Source: Pandoraea pneumonica (GTDB taxonomy: Bacteria > Pseudomonadota > Gammaproteobacteria > Burkholderiales > Burkholderiaceae). From it: 64,000 nt of DNA. The notes under the pieces are model-generated. The model made no database searches and was not told the origin of the DNA. It was given only the letters and a program-made list of their open reading frames with translations. The first letter of the stretch is position 1. Each line of letters opens with the position of its first letter. The translations under genes were made by a program, and so were the position numbers. The DNA lies in contig NZ_CABPSK010000003.1 in the NCBI RefSeq assembly GCF_902459645.1, positions 620,001 to 684,000 on the forward strand, given 5' to 3'. Of the stretch, positions 52,319 through 60,681 are shown in pieces.

Positions 52319-52925
52319 AGCGAAATACATCAAAATTCGAGCGAATTATCACGCGCAACGGCACGCATTGCGCACTCGGGTTTGCCTGCATTCGTAACAC
52401 GTCGTAATGCGTTGCTAATTATTAAGTAATCCTATTTATTCGATAGCATTAAACAGCAAATGTCAGCACGTCGGCTGCGATGATTTTTGGAAAAAAGAGT
52501 GGGTAGCCCGACGACGTCGCAGCGTGCGAAGCCGTGGGCGCGAGACGAGAGGTTTGCCGGCGAGAAGCGACGCGACTGCGCAAGTCGCGAAGGTCGTGCG
52601 GATCGCATGCGATGCATGAATCCACAACCGGAAAACCAACGACGATCGGATGATTGAACGGGCGAACCTCCTCAGGCAGGGCCGGCATGAAGGCGTGCGC
52701 GCGTGAGTCGCTGCGCCGCATCATGTCGCCGTCTCATCGATGCCTTGCATATTGCCGAACTCTGGAATGAAGCGAACACCATGCCAGTCGATCGAGCGTG
52801 AACTCATGTTACGCCGGTTCGCAAAAATGTGCTGCCGCGATATGTAACGCGTTGTGTCGTGCTGACGGCAGCCCTCCCGAAGCGCTCTGGCGATGCGCGC
52901 GACGCCGGGAACGATTCATGCAATA

Positions 52926-52942
52926 ATGCAACTTTGTTGCAT
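52926..52942. promoter_or_regulatory. Zur-like palindrome upstream of the zinc operon
   Basis: ATGCAAC (52926-52932) and GTTGCAT (52936-52942) around TTT, in an A/T-rich flank, 45 bp before the first small ORF. A second palindrome ACACA...TGTGT with a TTGCAA core follows (52948-52966). Location before znuCBA and the A/T-rich dyad are consistent with the zinc repressor Zur. The exact consensus of this genus is not known to me. Confidence 0.6.
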
Positions 52943-52987
52943 TTATTACACAGTTGCAATCTGTGTGATGTCCGCCCTACCCGCGCC

Positions 52988-53110
52988 ATGATTCGCTTTT
53001 CCGTTTGGCTCTATCGCCTCGCTGGCTGGCAGCGCACCGCACTTACCCTGCTGGTGCTCGTGCCGCTTTGGGCGCTCGTAATGTGGGCGCTCCAAGGAGT
53101 CGCCTCGTGA
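52988..53110 (+). CDS. 40-aa single-pass membrane peptide at the head of the zinc operon
   Basis: A short protein with a basic amphipathic N-terminus (MIRFSVWLYRLAGWQR), one hydrophobic helix (TALTLLVLVPLWALVMWALQ) and a 4-residue tail. Its TGA overlaps the GTG start of znuC (GTGA), so it is placed to be translated and coupled with znuC. The ATG lacks a strong ribosome site. Starting further upstream would put the start before the Zur-like site. No family is recognised, and a translational-coupling leader is the alternative. Confidence 0.55.
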   Translation: MIRFSVWLYRLAGWQRTALTLLVLVPLWALVMWALQGVAS

Positions 53111-53967
53111 TCGGCTGCCGCAATCTCTCCGTCCGTTTCGGCCCCAATTTGGCGCTCGAAGGCGTTGACGCGACTTTTGCACCCGGCGTGCTCTCAGCCG
53201 TCGTCGGTCCGAACGGCGGTGGCAAAACCACGCTGCTGCGCGTGCTCGCAGGGCTTCAGAAGGCGTCCACCGGCAATGTCATCTGCGACGAGCCCGTCGC
53301 CTATCTGTCGCAACGCCCCGAGACCGACCACCGCTTCCCCATGTGCGTGGAAGAGTATGTGCTGACCGGCACCTGGCGCCGCACCGGCGACGCACGCCGA
53401 CTTGGCCGCGACGAATTCGACCGCGCCCACGAGGCGCTCGCCCGCGTGGGGCTCGCCGACAAGCGCGCGCAGCCGCTAGAAGTCTTATCCGGTGGGCAAT
53501 GGCAGCGCGCCCGCTTCGCCCGTTTGATCGTGGAAGATGCGCCGATCGTTTTGCTGGATGAACCGCTCACCGGCATCGATGTGCCCTCTGCGGAACTGTT
53601 GCTGGCACTGCTGGATCAATGGCGCAATGAGGGTCGCACGGTCGTGACGGTGCTGCATGACCTGCCGCTCGTGCTGGAACGCTTCGCTTATGTCGCCGTG
53701 ATGGCGGGCAAGCTGGTCGCTGCCGGACGCCCGGCAGACTGTTTACATAGTGGGTTCCCGTCGGCCGCGGGCACGTTTGGCGGCGGCACTCATGCCGGAC
53801 TGTCCGATGCCGGGGGCTACACGACGTTTGCGCCGCATACGGCCGCGCCAGTAGGTGGCGTCGCTACCCACGCTGCAACAGCTAGCGGCGTGACCGGCAC
53901 GATAGGCGAAGGTCCGTCGACTGCATCTGGCGCGCGGGAAATCCCGGGAGGTCGCCATGGCGCTTGA
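53107..53967 (+). CDS. znuC: zinc ABC transporter ATP-binding protein
   Basis: A 286-aa ATPase. Walker A GPNGGGKTT, Q-loop LSQRPETDHRFP, signature LSGGQWQRARFARL, Walker B IVLLDEPLTGID and the switch HD in VLHDLPLV all lie in the first ~215 residues. The last ~70 residues are an extra, probably disordered Gly/Ala/Thr-rich tail with several His, not present in ordinary ZnuC. The start GTG 53107 overlaps the preceding peptide stop. The 3' end overlaps znuB by 11 nt. It energises metal uptake with ZnuB and ZnuA. Confidence 0.92.
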   Translation: MIGCRNLSVRFGPNLALEGVDATFAPGVLSAVVGPNGGGKTTLLRVLAGLQKASTGNVICDEPVAYLSQRPETDHRFPMCVEEYVLTGTWRRTGDARRLGRDEFDRAHEALARVGLADKRAQPLEVLSGGQWQRARFARLIVEDAPIVLLDEPLTGIDVPSAELLLALLDQWRNEGRTVVTVLHDLPLVLERFAYVAVMAGKLVAAGRPADCLHSGFPSAAGTFGGGTHAGLSDAGGYTTFAPHTAAPVGGVATHAATASGVTGTIGEGPSTASGAREIPGGRHGA

Positions 53968-54835
53968 ATTGCTTAGCGCCGCTGGCAACGTAGTCGATCT
54001 GTTGATCGGCCCGTTCGCCGAGTTCGACTTCATGCGGCACGCCCTTGTCGGCAGCCTGGCGCTGTCGATCGGCTGCACGCCGGTCGGCGTGTTCCTGCTG
54101 TTGCGGCGCATGAGCCTGATGGGCGATTCGCTCTCCCATGCGGTGCTGCCCGGCGCTGCGGTCGGCTATCTGATCGGCGGGCTGTCGCTGCCATGGATGG
54201 CCGGTGGCGGCATGGTCGCTGGCCTGCTCGTCGCGTTGTTAGCCGGGGTGTCGAGCCGCCGCACGCGGCTGGATGAAGGCGCGTCGTTCGCCGGTTTCTA
54301 TTTGCTGGCGCTCGCAGGCGGGGTGGTGATCGTCTCTAAATGGGGCAACAGCGTCGACCTGATGCACCTGCTGTTCGGCTCGGTGCTGGCGGTGGACGAT
54401 CCGTCGCTGATTCTCGTGGCGGCCATCGCGACTGTGACGCTGTTGTGGTTCGGGTGGCATTATCGCGGTCTCGTGCTCGACAGCGCCGACCCGGCGTTTC
54501 TCGGCCACGGTCACGGCAAAGCCGTGATGCGTTATCACCTCGGCTTTACCGTGCTGACGGTGATGAATCTGGTCGCAGGGTTTCAGGCCATGGGCACGCT
54601 CATGGCCGTGGGTTTGATGATGTTGCCGGCCGCCACGGCGCGGCTGGTCGCCAGCACGCTGCCGGGCATGCTGCTAGTGGCCTGGCTGGTCGCCAGCGTC
54701 TCGAGCGTGGTTGGCCTGCTGATTTCGTACTATCTGGCTTGCCCGTCGGGGCCGGCCATCGTTTTGACGGCAGGGCTCGCCTATCTCGGCGCGCTCCTTG
54801 CCACGCCGGGCCGCACACAGGCTCCGGCGATCTGA
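53957..54835 (+). CDS. znuB: zinc/manganese ABC transporter permease
   Basis: A 292-aa ABC-3 family permease with about eight or nine hydrophobic segments. Landmarks: GVFLLLRRMSLMGDSLSHAVLPGAAVGYL, DEGASFAGFYLLALAGGVVIVS and LMAVGLMMLPAATARLVA. GGGAGG precedes ATG 53957, inside the znuC tail. It forms the homodimeric channel. The znuA gene starts 11 bp downstream. Confidence 0.94.
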   Translation: MALELLSAAGNVVDLLIGPFAEFDFMRHALVGSLALSIGCTPVGVFLLLRRMSLMGDSLSHAVLPGAAVGYLIGGLSLPWMAGGGMVAGLLVALLAGVSSRRTRLDEGASFAGFYLLALAGGVVIVSKWGNSVDLMHLLFGSVLAVDDPSLILVAAIATVTLLWFGWHYRGLVLDSADPAFLGHGHGKAVMRYHLGFTVLTVMNLVAGFQAMGTLMAVGLMMLPAATARLVASTLPGMLLVAWLVASVSSVVGLLISYYLACPSGPAIVLTAGLAYLGALLATPGRTQAPAI

Positions 54836-54846
54836 GAGAGGAAAAC

Positions 54847-55776
54847 ATGTTCGGATTGGGTAAATCGGGCGGTAAATCGTGGCTTGGCGCCGGCTTCTTC
54901 GCCGCGTTGTTCACGCTGGCGCTGGCAGTGGCCAGCCCGGCGCAAGCGCAAGACACACGCCTGCCGGTCGGCGTGAGCTTCAGCATCCTGTCCGATATCG
55001 TGAAGGTGGTCGGCGGCGACCGTGTCGACGTCACCACGCTGGTGGGACCCGACCAGGACACCCACGTGTATGAGCCGACCCCGGCCGACGTCGCCAAACT
55101 CTCTGGCACGAAGCTGTTCTTCGTGAACGGTCTGGGCTTCGAAGGCTGGTTGCCGCGCTTGATGAAGGCGAGCCACTATCCGGGCACGATCGTGACGGTG
55201 ACCGACGGCCTCAAGCCGCGCACCATGCGCGACGACGGCCGTGTCGTCACCGACCCGCATATGTTCCAAGACCCGGTGCTGGTGAAGTCGATGGTCGACA
55301 ACGTGGCCGCTGCGCTCTCGAAGGCCGATCCGGCAGGGCGCGCGTACTACACCGACCGCGCCAAGAACTACCAACTCGCGCTGGACGACTTGATTACGTG
55401 GGCCCGCAAGCAACTGGCGCCGATCCCGTCGAACCGCCGCGTGGTGCTGACGTCGCATGACGCCTTCGGCTATCTGGGCGAGCGTTTCGACATCAAATTC
55501 CTCGCCCCGGAAGGCGTGTCGACGGAAAGCGAAGCCAGCGCGCGCGATGTGGCCAACCTGATCCGCATCATCCGCCGCACGGGCATCAAGGCCGTGTTCA
55601 TGGAGAACATCTCGAACCCGCGCCTGATTCAACGCATTGCGCACGACGCCAAGGTGAAGGTCGACGGCAAGCTGTACTCGGACGCGCTGTCGCAGAACCC
55701 GGAAGCGGCGACCTACCTCCAGTTGTTCCAGCACAACATCCGCGCCATTGCCGCCGCGATGAAAGACAACCGCTGA
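54847..55776 (+). CDS. znuA: zinc/manganese-binding periplasmic protein of the ABC transporter
   Basis: A 309-aa cluster A-I metal-binding protein. A signal peptide ends near ASPAQA-QDTRLP with no lipobox Cys. Likely ligands are His in DTHVYEPTPAD, His in TDPHMFQDP, a Glu in VFMENISNPRL and an Asp in LYSDALS, plus SHDAFGYLGERF. This ligand set occurs in both Zn and Mn proteins, and there is no His-rich loop as in E. coli ZnuA. The Zur-like site upstream favours zinc. AGAGAGG precedes ATG 54847. It is the last gene of the operon. Confidence 0.92.
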   Translation: MFGLGKSGGKSWLGAGFFAALFTLALAVASPAQAQDTRLPVGVSFSILSDIVKVVGGDRVDVTTLVGPDQDTHVYEPTPADVAKLSGTKLFFVNGLGFEGWLPRLMKASHYPGTIVTVTDGLKPRTMRDDGRVVTDPHMFQDPVLVKSMVDNVAAALSKADPAGRAYYTDRAKNYQLALDDLITWARKQLAPIPSNRRVVLTSHDAFGYLGERFDIKFLAPEGVSTESEASARDVANLIRIIRRTGIKAVFMENISNPRLIQRIAHDAKVKVDGKLYSDALSQNPEAATYLQLFQHNIRAIAAAMKDNR

Positions 55777-55813
55777 GCGTTGCGGGGGTGCAATACCCCT
55801 GCCGTTCACGCGG

Positions 55814-56005
55814 TATAATGCGCGCACCACTCACCGGCCCCGCTAAGGAGGTCCGGACAGGCCGGCCACGCCGGCTTTTGCGTTTGGGCCGCCGCTTTTT
55901 CTTTGGTCGGCCCCCGACAGAACCCCGGAAACCTCTGAGCTCACGCCTCCGAGATAACCAATTACGGACGCCCCCAGGTTAATCACTGCGAACGGCGCAC
56001 ACTCA
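55814..56005 (+). promoter_or_regulatory. miaB promoter and 180-nt leader
   Basis: A perfect -10 TATAAT at 55814-55819 with no clear -35. The leader has GCCGG/CCGGC (followed by CTTTTG), a GGGCCG/CGGCCC hairpin around 55885-55917, and TAAGGAGGT (55843-55851), an exact anti-Shine-Dalgarno complement with no start codon at the right distance. miaB starts at 56006 about 150 nt later. The leader may be regulatory, or the strong purine run may be coincidence. Confidence 0.45.
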
Positions 56006-57349
56006 ATGGCAAAGAAGATTTACATCAAGACGTTCGGCTGTCAGATGAACGAGTACGACTCCGACAAGATGGCGGACGTGCTCGGCGCGGCGGAAGGCCT
56101 CGAGAAGACCGATACCCCCGAAGACGCTGACGTCATCCTGTTCAACACCTGCTCGGTGCGCGAAAAAGCGCAAGAGAAGGTGTTCTCGGATCTGGGCCGC
56201 ATGCGCGCGCTCAAGGAAATCAAGCCGGATCTCGTGATCGGCGTCGGCGGCTGCGTCGCCAGCCAGGAAGGCGCGGCCATCGTGCAGCGCGCCCCTTACG
56301 TGGACGTGGTGTTCGGCCCGCAAACGCTGCACCGTCTGCCGCAGATGCTCGAAGCCCGCCGCTCGACCGGCCGCTCGCAAGTCGACATCTCGTTCCCGGA
56401 AATCGAAAAGTTCGATCACCTGCCGCCCGCCAAGGTGGAGGGTGCCACGGCGTTCGTCTCGATCATGGAAGGCTGCTCGAAATATTGCAGCTACTGCGTG
56501 GTGCCCTACACCCGCGGCGACGAAGTCTCGCGCCCGTTCGAAGACGTGCTCACGGAAATTGCCGGTCTGGCCGAACAAGGCGTGCGTGAAATCACGCTGC
56601 TGGGTCAGAACGTGAACGCCTATCGCGGCCTGATGGCCGACGGCGAAATCGCCGACTTCGCCCTGCTCGTCGAATATGTGGCCGAAGTGCCCGGCATCGA
56701 ACGCATTCGCTTCACGACCAGCCATCCGAAGGAATTCACGCAGCGGCTGATCGACATGTACGCCAAGGTGCCCAAGCTCGTGAGCCACCTGCACCTGCCG
56801 GTGCAGCACGGCGCCGACCGCGTGCTCTCGGCCATGAAGCGCGGCTACACGGTGCTCGAATACAAGTCGATCATTCGCCGCCTGCGCCAAGTGCGCCCGG
56901 ACATGTCGATGTCGTCGGACTTCATCGTCGGCTTCCCCGGCGAGACCGAAGAAGACTTCGACAAGCTCATGTCGATGATTCACGAGATCGGCTACGACAC
57001 CAGCTTCTCGTTCATCTACAGCCCGCGCCCCGGCACCCCGGCGGCCAACCTGCCGGACGACACGCCGCGCGAAGTGAAGCTGCGCCGTCTGCAACACTTG
57101 CAGGCCGTGGTCGAAGAGAACGCCGCGCGCATCAGCCAGCGCATGGTCGGCTCGCGCCAGCGCATTCTGGTCGAAGGCATCTCGCGCAAAGACCCGAACG
57201 AGCTGCAAGGTCGCACGGAGAACAACCGGGTGGTCAACTTCCCGGCCTCCGAGGCACAGCGCAGCGCGCTCATCGGCCAGATGACGGACGTCGTGATCAC
57301 CTTCGCCTACCCGCACTCGCTGCGCGGCGAACTGATCGTCACGCATTGA
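56006..57349 (+). CDS. miaB: tRNA-2-methylthio-N6-isopentenyladenosine synthase
   Basis: A 447-aa radical-SAM methylthiotransferase acting on A37 of tRNAs. The N-terminal UPF0004 domain has cysteines in [21 protein letters not shown] and GGCVAS for the auxiliary cluster. The radical-SAM cluster is Cys157-x3-Cys161-x2-Cys164 (GCSKYCSYC). The C-terminal TRAM domain ends GELIVTH. All landmarks and length are normal. phoH follows at 57381 and the run continues through lnt, a frequent order. Confidence 0.97.
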   Translation: MAKKIYIKTFGCQMNEYDSDKMADVLGAAEGLEKTDTPEDADVILFNTCSVREKAQEKVFSDLGRMRALKEIKPDLVIGVGGCVASQEGAAIVQRAPYVDVVFGPQTLHRLPQMLEARRSTGRSQVDISFPEIEKFDHLPPAKVEGATAFVSIMEGCSKYCSYCVVPYTRGDEVSRPFEDVLTEIAGLAEQGVREITLLGQNVNAYRGLMADGEIADFALLVEYVAEVPGIERIRFTTSHPKEFTQRLIDMYAKVPKLVSHLHLPVQHGADRVLSAMKRGYTVLEYKSIIRRLRQVRPDMSMSSDFIVGFPGETEEDFDKLMSMIHEIGYDTSFSFIYSPRPGTPAANLPDDTPREVKLRRLQHLQAVVEENAARISQRMVGSRQRILVEGISRKDPNELQGRTENNRVVNFPASEAQRSALIGQMTDVVITFAYPHSLRGELIVTH

Positions 57350-57380
57350 ACAGGCACCTTACCGGATCAACCGGATCATC

Positions 57381-58442
57381 TTGAAAGCACTCGCCCAAGA
57401 ATTCACCGCACCGCGCGACGATAATCGCCGTCTGGCCAACCTTTGCGGCCCGTTCGACGAAAACTTGCGCCAGATCGAACAGGCACTCGACGTGGCCATT
57501 TCCCGCCGCGGCCATCGCTTCACGATTCGCGGCAAGAGCGCCGTCATTGCCACGCAGGCGCTCGAGAGCTTCTACAACCGCGCCACCGAACCGCTGTCGG
57601 TCGACGACATTCAGTTGGGTCTCGTGGAAACGCGGCAGGGCCATGCGCCCATCGTGCGCCACGGCGACGATAACCCGTTCGCCACCGGCGAAGAAACGGA
57701 AAACGGCTCGCCCGTGCTGCACACCCGCCGCGCCGACCTGCACGGCCGCACGCCCGCGCAGCGCGACTATCTCAAGCAGATTCTGTCGCACGACGTCACC
57801 TTCGGTATCGGACCGGCCGGCACAGGCAAGACCTATCTGGCCGTGGCCTGCGCCGTCGACGCCTTGGAGCGCGATGCCGTCAAACGCATCGTGCTCACGC
57901 GCCCGGCGGTGGAAGCCGGTGAGCGTCTCGGCTTTCTGCCGGGCGATCTCGCGCAGAAGGTCGACCCGTATCTGCGCCCGCTTTACGACGCGCTTTACGA
58001 TCTGCTCGGCTTCGACAAAACGCAGAAGTACTTCGAGAAGCAGATGATCGAGATTGCGCCGCTTGCGTACATGCGCGGGCGCACGCTCAATCACGCGTTC
58101 ATCATTCTGGACGAGGCGCAAAACACCACGCCCGAGCAGATGAAGATGTTCCTCACGCGTATCGGTTTCGGCAGCAAGGCGGTGGTCACGGGCGACACGA
58201 CGCAGGTCGACTTGCCGCGCGGCCACAAGAGCGGTTTGAACGAGGCGCAAGTGATTCTGAAGAACGTGCGCGGCATCGCCATGACCCGCTTCACCAGCGT
58301 GGACGTGGTGCGTCACCCGCTGGTCGCACGCATCGTCGACGCGTACGACGCTCACGCGCAACACGCGGAAGCCGGGCTCGATCTGCCGGCTTCGGCAGAG
58401 CAGGAACCCCGTCAGGCGCGCGCGCCGCGAGGCAAGGCATGA
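57381..58442 (+). CDS. ybeZ: PhoH family ATPase
   Basis: A 353-aa PhoH-like P-loop NTPase (YbeZ). An N-terminal KH-like region is followed by Walker [13 protein letters not shown] (about residue 145-155), [33 protein letters not shown] and Walker [23 protein letters not shown]. It interacts with the ribosome endonuclease YbeY in relatives. The only usable start is TTG 57381. It overlaps ybeY (ATGA). Confidence 0.94.
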   Translation: MKALAQEFTAPRDDNRRLANLCGPFDENLRQIEQALDVAISRRGHRFTIRGKSAVIATQALESFYNRATEPLSVDDIQLGLVETRQGHAPIVRHGDDNPFATGEETENGSPVLHTRRADLHGRTPAQRDYLKQILSHDVTFGIGPAGTGKTYLAVACAVDALERDAVKRIVLTRPAVEAGERLGFLPGDLAQKVDPYLRPLYDALYDLLGFDKTQKYFEKQMIEIAPLAYMRGRTLNHAFIILDEAQNTTPEQMKMFLTRIGFGSKAVVTGDTTQVDLPRGHKSGLNEAQVILKNVRGIAMTRFTSVDVVRHPLVARIVDAYDAHAQHAEAGLDLPASAEQEPRQARAPRGKA

Positions 58443-59005
58443 GCGCAGCGCAACCTCGTCACGCGCTCACGCTGACGTGTCAGTTTGTGATCGGCAAGTC
58501 ATTCGCCGATCACAAGGCGGTGCTCTCGCGTGCCAACCTGCGCCGCTGGGTGCAGGCGGCGCAGTTGGCCGATGCCGAACTGACGCTGCGCTTTGTCGAC
58601 GCCGACGAAGGTCAGGAGCTGAACCGCAGCTATCGCGGTAAGGACTACGCGACCAATGTGCTGACCTTCGCGTACGCGCAAGACGAGAGCGACCCGGTGA
58701 TGGGCGACATCGTGCTGTGCTGCCCGGTGGTCGAGCGCGAAGCGAACGAACAAGGCGTGACGCTCGAAGCGCATTACGCCCATCTGATCGTGCACGGCGT
58801 GCTGCATGCGCAGGGCTACGATCACGAAGAAGACGACGAAGCCGAGGAAATGGAAGCGCTGGAGACGGAGATTCTTGCCGGTCTCGGCTACGCCGATCCG
58901 TACGCTTCGGAAAAGACGGCTGCGCCGCGCAAAGCCGCGCCACGCAAGACAGCCGCAACCAAAACCACCAAGACCACCGCGCCGGCCAAACCGCGCCGCG
59001 CCTGA
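58439..59005 (+). CDS. ybeY: endoribonuclease YbeY (rRNA maturation)
   Basis: A 188-aa metal-dependent single-strand RNase for 16S rRNA 3' maturation and ribosome quality control. The zinc motif [12 protein letters not shown] contains the H3 set (His-x3-His-x5-His). Upstream, [15 protein letters not shown] and [15 protein letters not shown] are typical. The last ~30 residues are a Lys/Ala/Pro/Thr-rich basic tail ([18 protein letters not shown]) beyond the family core. ATG 58439 overlaps phoH. Confidence 0.95.
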   Translation: MSAAQPRHALTLTCQFVIGKSFADHKAVLSRANLRRWVQAAQLADAELTLRFVDADEGQELNRSYRGKDYATNVLTFAYAQDESDPVMGDIVLCCPVVEREANEQGVTLEAHYAHLIVHGVLHAQGYDHEEDDEAEEMEALETEILAGLGYADPYASEKTAAPRKAAPRKTAATKTTKTTAPAKPRRA

Positions 59006-59016
59006 CCCGCTACCGC

Positions 59017-59715
59017 ATGGACCGCATCCCAGACCGCCCGACCGCCCCCGACTCCCCTCCGGCCAGCGTGTCGAGTGGCCCCGGATGCAACCAGTACCCG
59101 CCCGATCTGGGCATCGCCCGCCATTTGAGTCCCGAAGAGCTCTCGCGCTCGCTCGATGCCGCACTGGCCGGATGGAACGGCAAGCAAGACCTCTGGATCT
59201 TTGCGTACGGCTCACTCATCTGGAACCCCGGTGTGCCCGTCGAAGAAAGCCTGCACGCCCGCGTGTTCGGCTATCACCGTGGCCTGTATCTGTGGTCGCG
59301 CGTCAATCGCGGCACGCCGGAACATCCGGGCCTCGTGCTGGCGCTGGACCGTGGCGGCTCGTGTGCAGGCGTGGCCCTGCGACTTTCCGCCGCACATGCG
59401 CGCGCGCATCTCGAATCGCTCTGGCATCGCGAAATGGCGATGGGCTCGTACCGCCCCGCATGGCTGCACTGCGCGTTGGCCGATGGCCGGACCACGCCCG
59501 CGCTCGCCTTTGTCATGCGTCGCGACGTGAAGAGCTACGCCGGGCGCTTGCCCGACGACATCGTCCGAAAGGTGTTCGATCAGGCGCAGGGCCGCTACGG
59601 CACCACGCACGACTACGTTGCCCGCACGGTCAAGGCGCTGCGCGAAGCGGGCATGCCCGATCCGGCGCTCGAAGCCGTGTTGCACCGCTGCGGTGCACCG
59701 GCGAGCCCCCGCTGA
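59017..59715 (+). CDS. chaC: gamma-glutamylcyclotransferase, ChaC type
   Basis: A 232-aa protein of the ChaC/GGCT family that degrades glutathione to 5-oxoproline and Cys-Gly in eukaryotic relatives. The BtrG-like YGSL motif appears in LWIFAYGSLIWNPG, and HREMAMGSYRPAWL has the general-acid neighbourhood. The N-terminal ~50 residues are Pro/Ser-rich and not conserved. It lies 11 bp after ybeY on the same strand. ATG 59017 has no strong ribosome site, so an internal start is possible. Confidence 0.87.
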   Translation: MDRIPDRPTAPDSPPASVSSGPGCNQYPPDLGIARHLSPEELSRSLDAALAGWNGKQDLWIFAYGSLIWNPGVPVEESLHARVFGYHRGLYLWSRVNRGTPEHPGLVLALDRGGSCAGVALRLSAAHARAHLESLWHREMAMGSYRPAWLHCALADGRTTPALAFVMRRDVKSYAGRLPDDIVRKVFDQAQGRYGTTHDYVARTVKALREAGMPDPALEAVLHRCGAPASPR

Positions 59716-59793
59716 CACGGTGTTGGCGTGCATCTGGTGTATCCTTGAGCTTCCTGTAACAGCTCGGCGTCCGCCCAACTTGGACGCGCCGTC

Positions 59794-60669
59794 ATGAACG
59801 ACCCTTATCCCAGTCGACCCGGTCAAAAAAAGCCCGAAAAACCTCGCTCTCTGCTCGAACGCCTCACCGATCTGATTTCCCCAGAGCCGGAGTCGCGTGC
59901 AGAGTTGCTCGAAATTCTGCAAGACGCTCACGCCCGTAACCTGATGGACGCCGATTCTCTGGCGATGATCGAGGGCGTGTTCCAGGTGGCAGATCTGTGT
60001 GCCCGCGACATCATGGTCCCGCGCGCTCAGATGGACGCCATCAACATCGAACAGACTCCCGAAGAATTCATGCCGTTCGTACTGGAACAGGCGCACTCGC
60101 GCTATCCGGTCTACGAGGGCAATCGCGACAACATCATCGGCATTCTGCTCGCGAAGGATCTGCTTCGTTACTACGCGAATCACGACTTCGATGTGCGCGA
60201 CATGCTGCGCCCGGCGGTGTTCATCCCCGAGTCGAAGCGCCTGAACGTGTTGCTGCACGACTTCCGCGTGAACCGTAATCACATCGCCATCGTCGTGGAC
60301 GAATACGGCGGCGTGGCAGGGCTCATCACCATCGAAGACGTGCTCGAGCAGATCGTCGGCGACATCGAAGACGAGTACGACTTCGATGAAGAAGAAGACA
60401 ACATCATCGCCGCGCCCGACGGCACCTATCGCATTCGCGCGCTCACCGAAATCGAGCAGTTCAACGAGGCGTTCGGCACCCAGTTTGTGGATGCCGAAAA
60501 CGACACGATCGGCGGTATGATCACGCACCAGTTCGGTCGTGTGCCGCGTCGCGGCGAGCGTCTGCGCGTGGGCAATCTCGTGTTCGAAGTGCTGCGCGCC
60601 GACGGCCGCCAGATTCACATGCTGCTATTGCGGCGCGTGGAACCGGCACCCGCCGTTGACTCTGACTAA
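59794..60669 (+). CDS. corC: CorC/HlyC family CBS-domain protein
   Basis: A 291-aa protein of the small CorC type without membrane segments. Two CBS domains (about 75-195: RDIMVPRAQMDAINIEQTPEEF and HDFRVNRNHIAIVVDEYGGVAGLITIEDVLEQIVGDIEDE) are followed by the CorC_HlyC transporter-associated domain (GTYRIRALTEIEQFNEAFGTQF). It is linked to magnesium/cobalt efflux. It lies just upstream of lnt, the usual ybeX-lnt order. Confidence 0.95.
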   Translation: MNDPYPSRPGQKKPEKPRSLLERLTDLISPEPESRAELLEILQDAHARNLMDADSLAMIEGVFQVADLCARDIMVPRAQMDAINIEQTPEEFMPFVLEQAHSRYPVYEGNRDNIIGILLAKDLLRYYANHDFDVRDMLRPAVFIPESKRLNVLLHDFRVNRNHIAIVVDEYGGVAGLITIEDVLEQIVGDIEDEYDFDEEEDNIIAAPDGTYRIRALTEIEQFNEAFGTQFVDAENDTIGGMITHQFGRVPRRGERLRVGNLVFEVLRADGRQIHMLLLRRVEPAPAVDSD

Positions 60670-60681
60670 ATCCAACGATCC

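Larger units (their letters stand above)
51992..52925. other. 930-bp non-coding region upstream of prkA and the zinc operon
   Basis: No supported gene. It carries promoter elements for prkA (below), a perfect 7-bp inverted repeat GCGCAAT/ATTGCGC (52293-52312), a 12-bp direct repeat ACGCATTGCGCA at 52302 and 52363, and an A+T-rich core (52190-52440). The part 52480-52760 is G+C-rich again and holds only short frames without features. Confidence 0.5.

Noticed and set aside
52432-52724. Short minus frames in the prkA-znu gap
   Set aside because: They lack ribosome sites and family features and overlap each other in different frames.
52829-53110. 93-aa version of the peptide upstream of znuC
   Set aside because: The longer start lies upstream of the Zur-like palindrome; only the 40-aa C-terminal part makes sense after that site.
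55788-55982. 64-aa frame in the miaB leader
   Set aside because: Its ATG overlaps the -10 box and would not be transcribed; the basic product lacks features.
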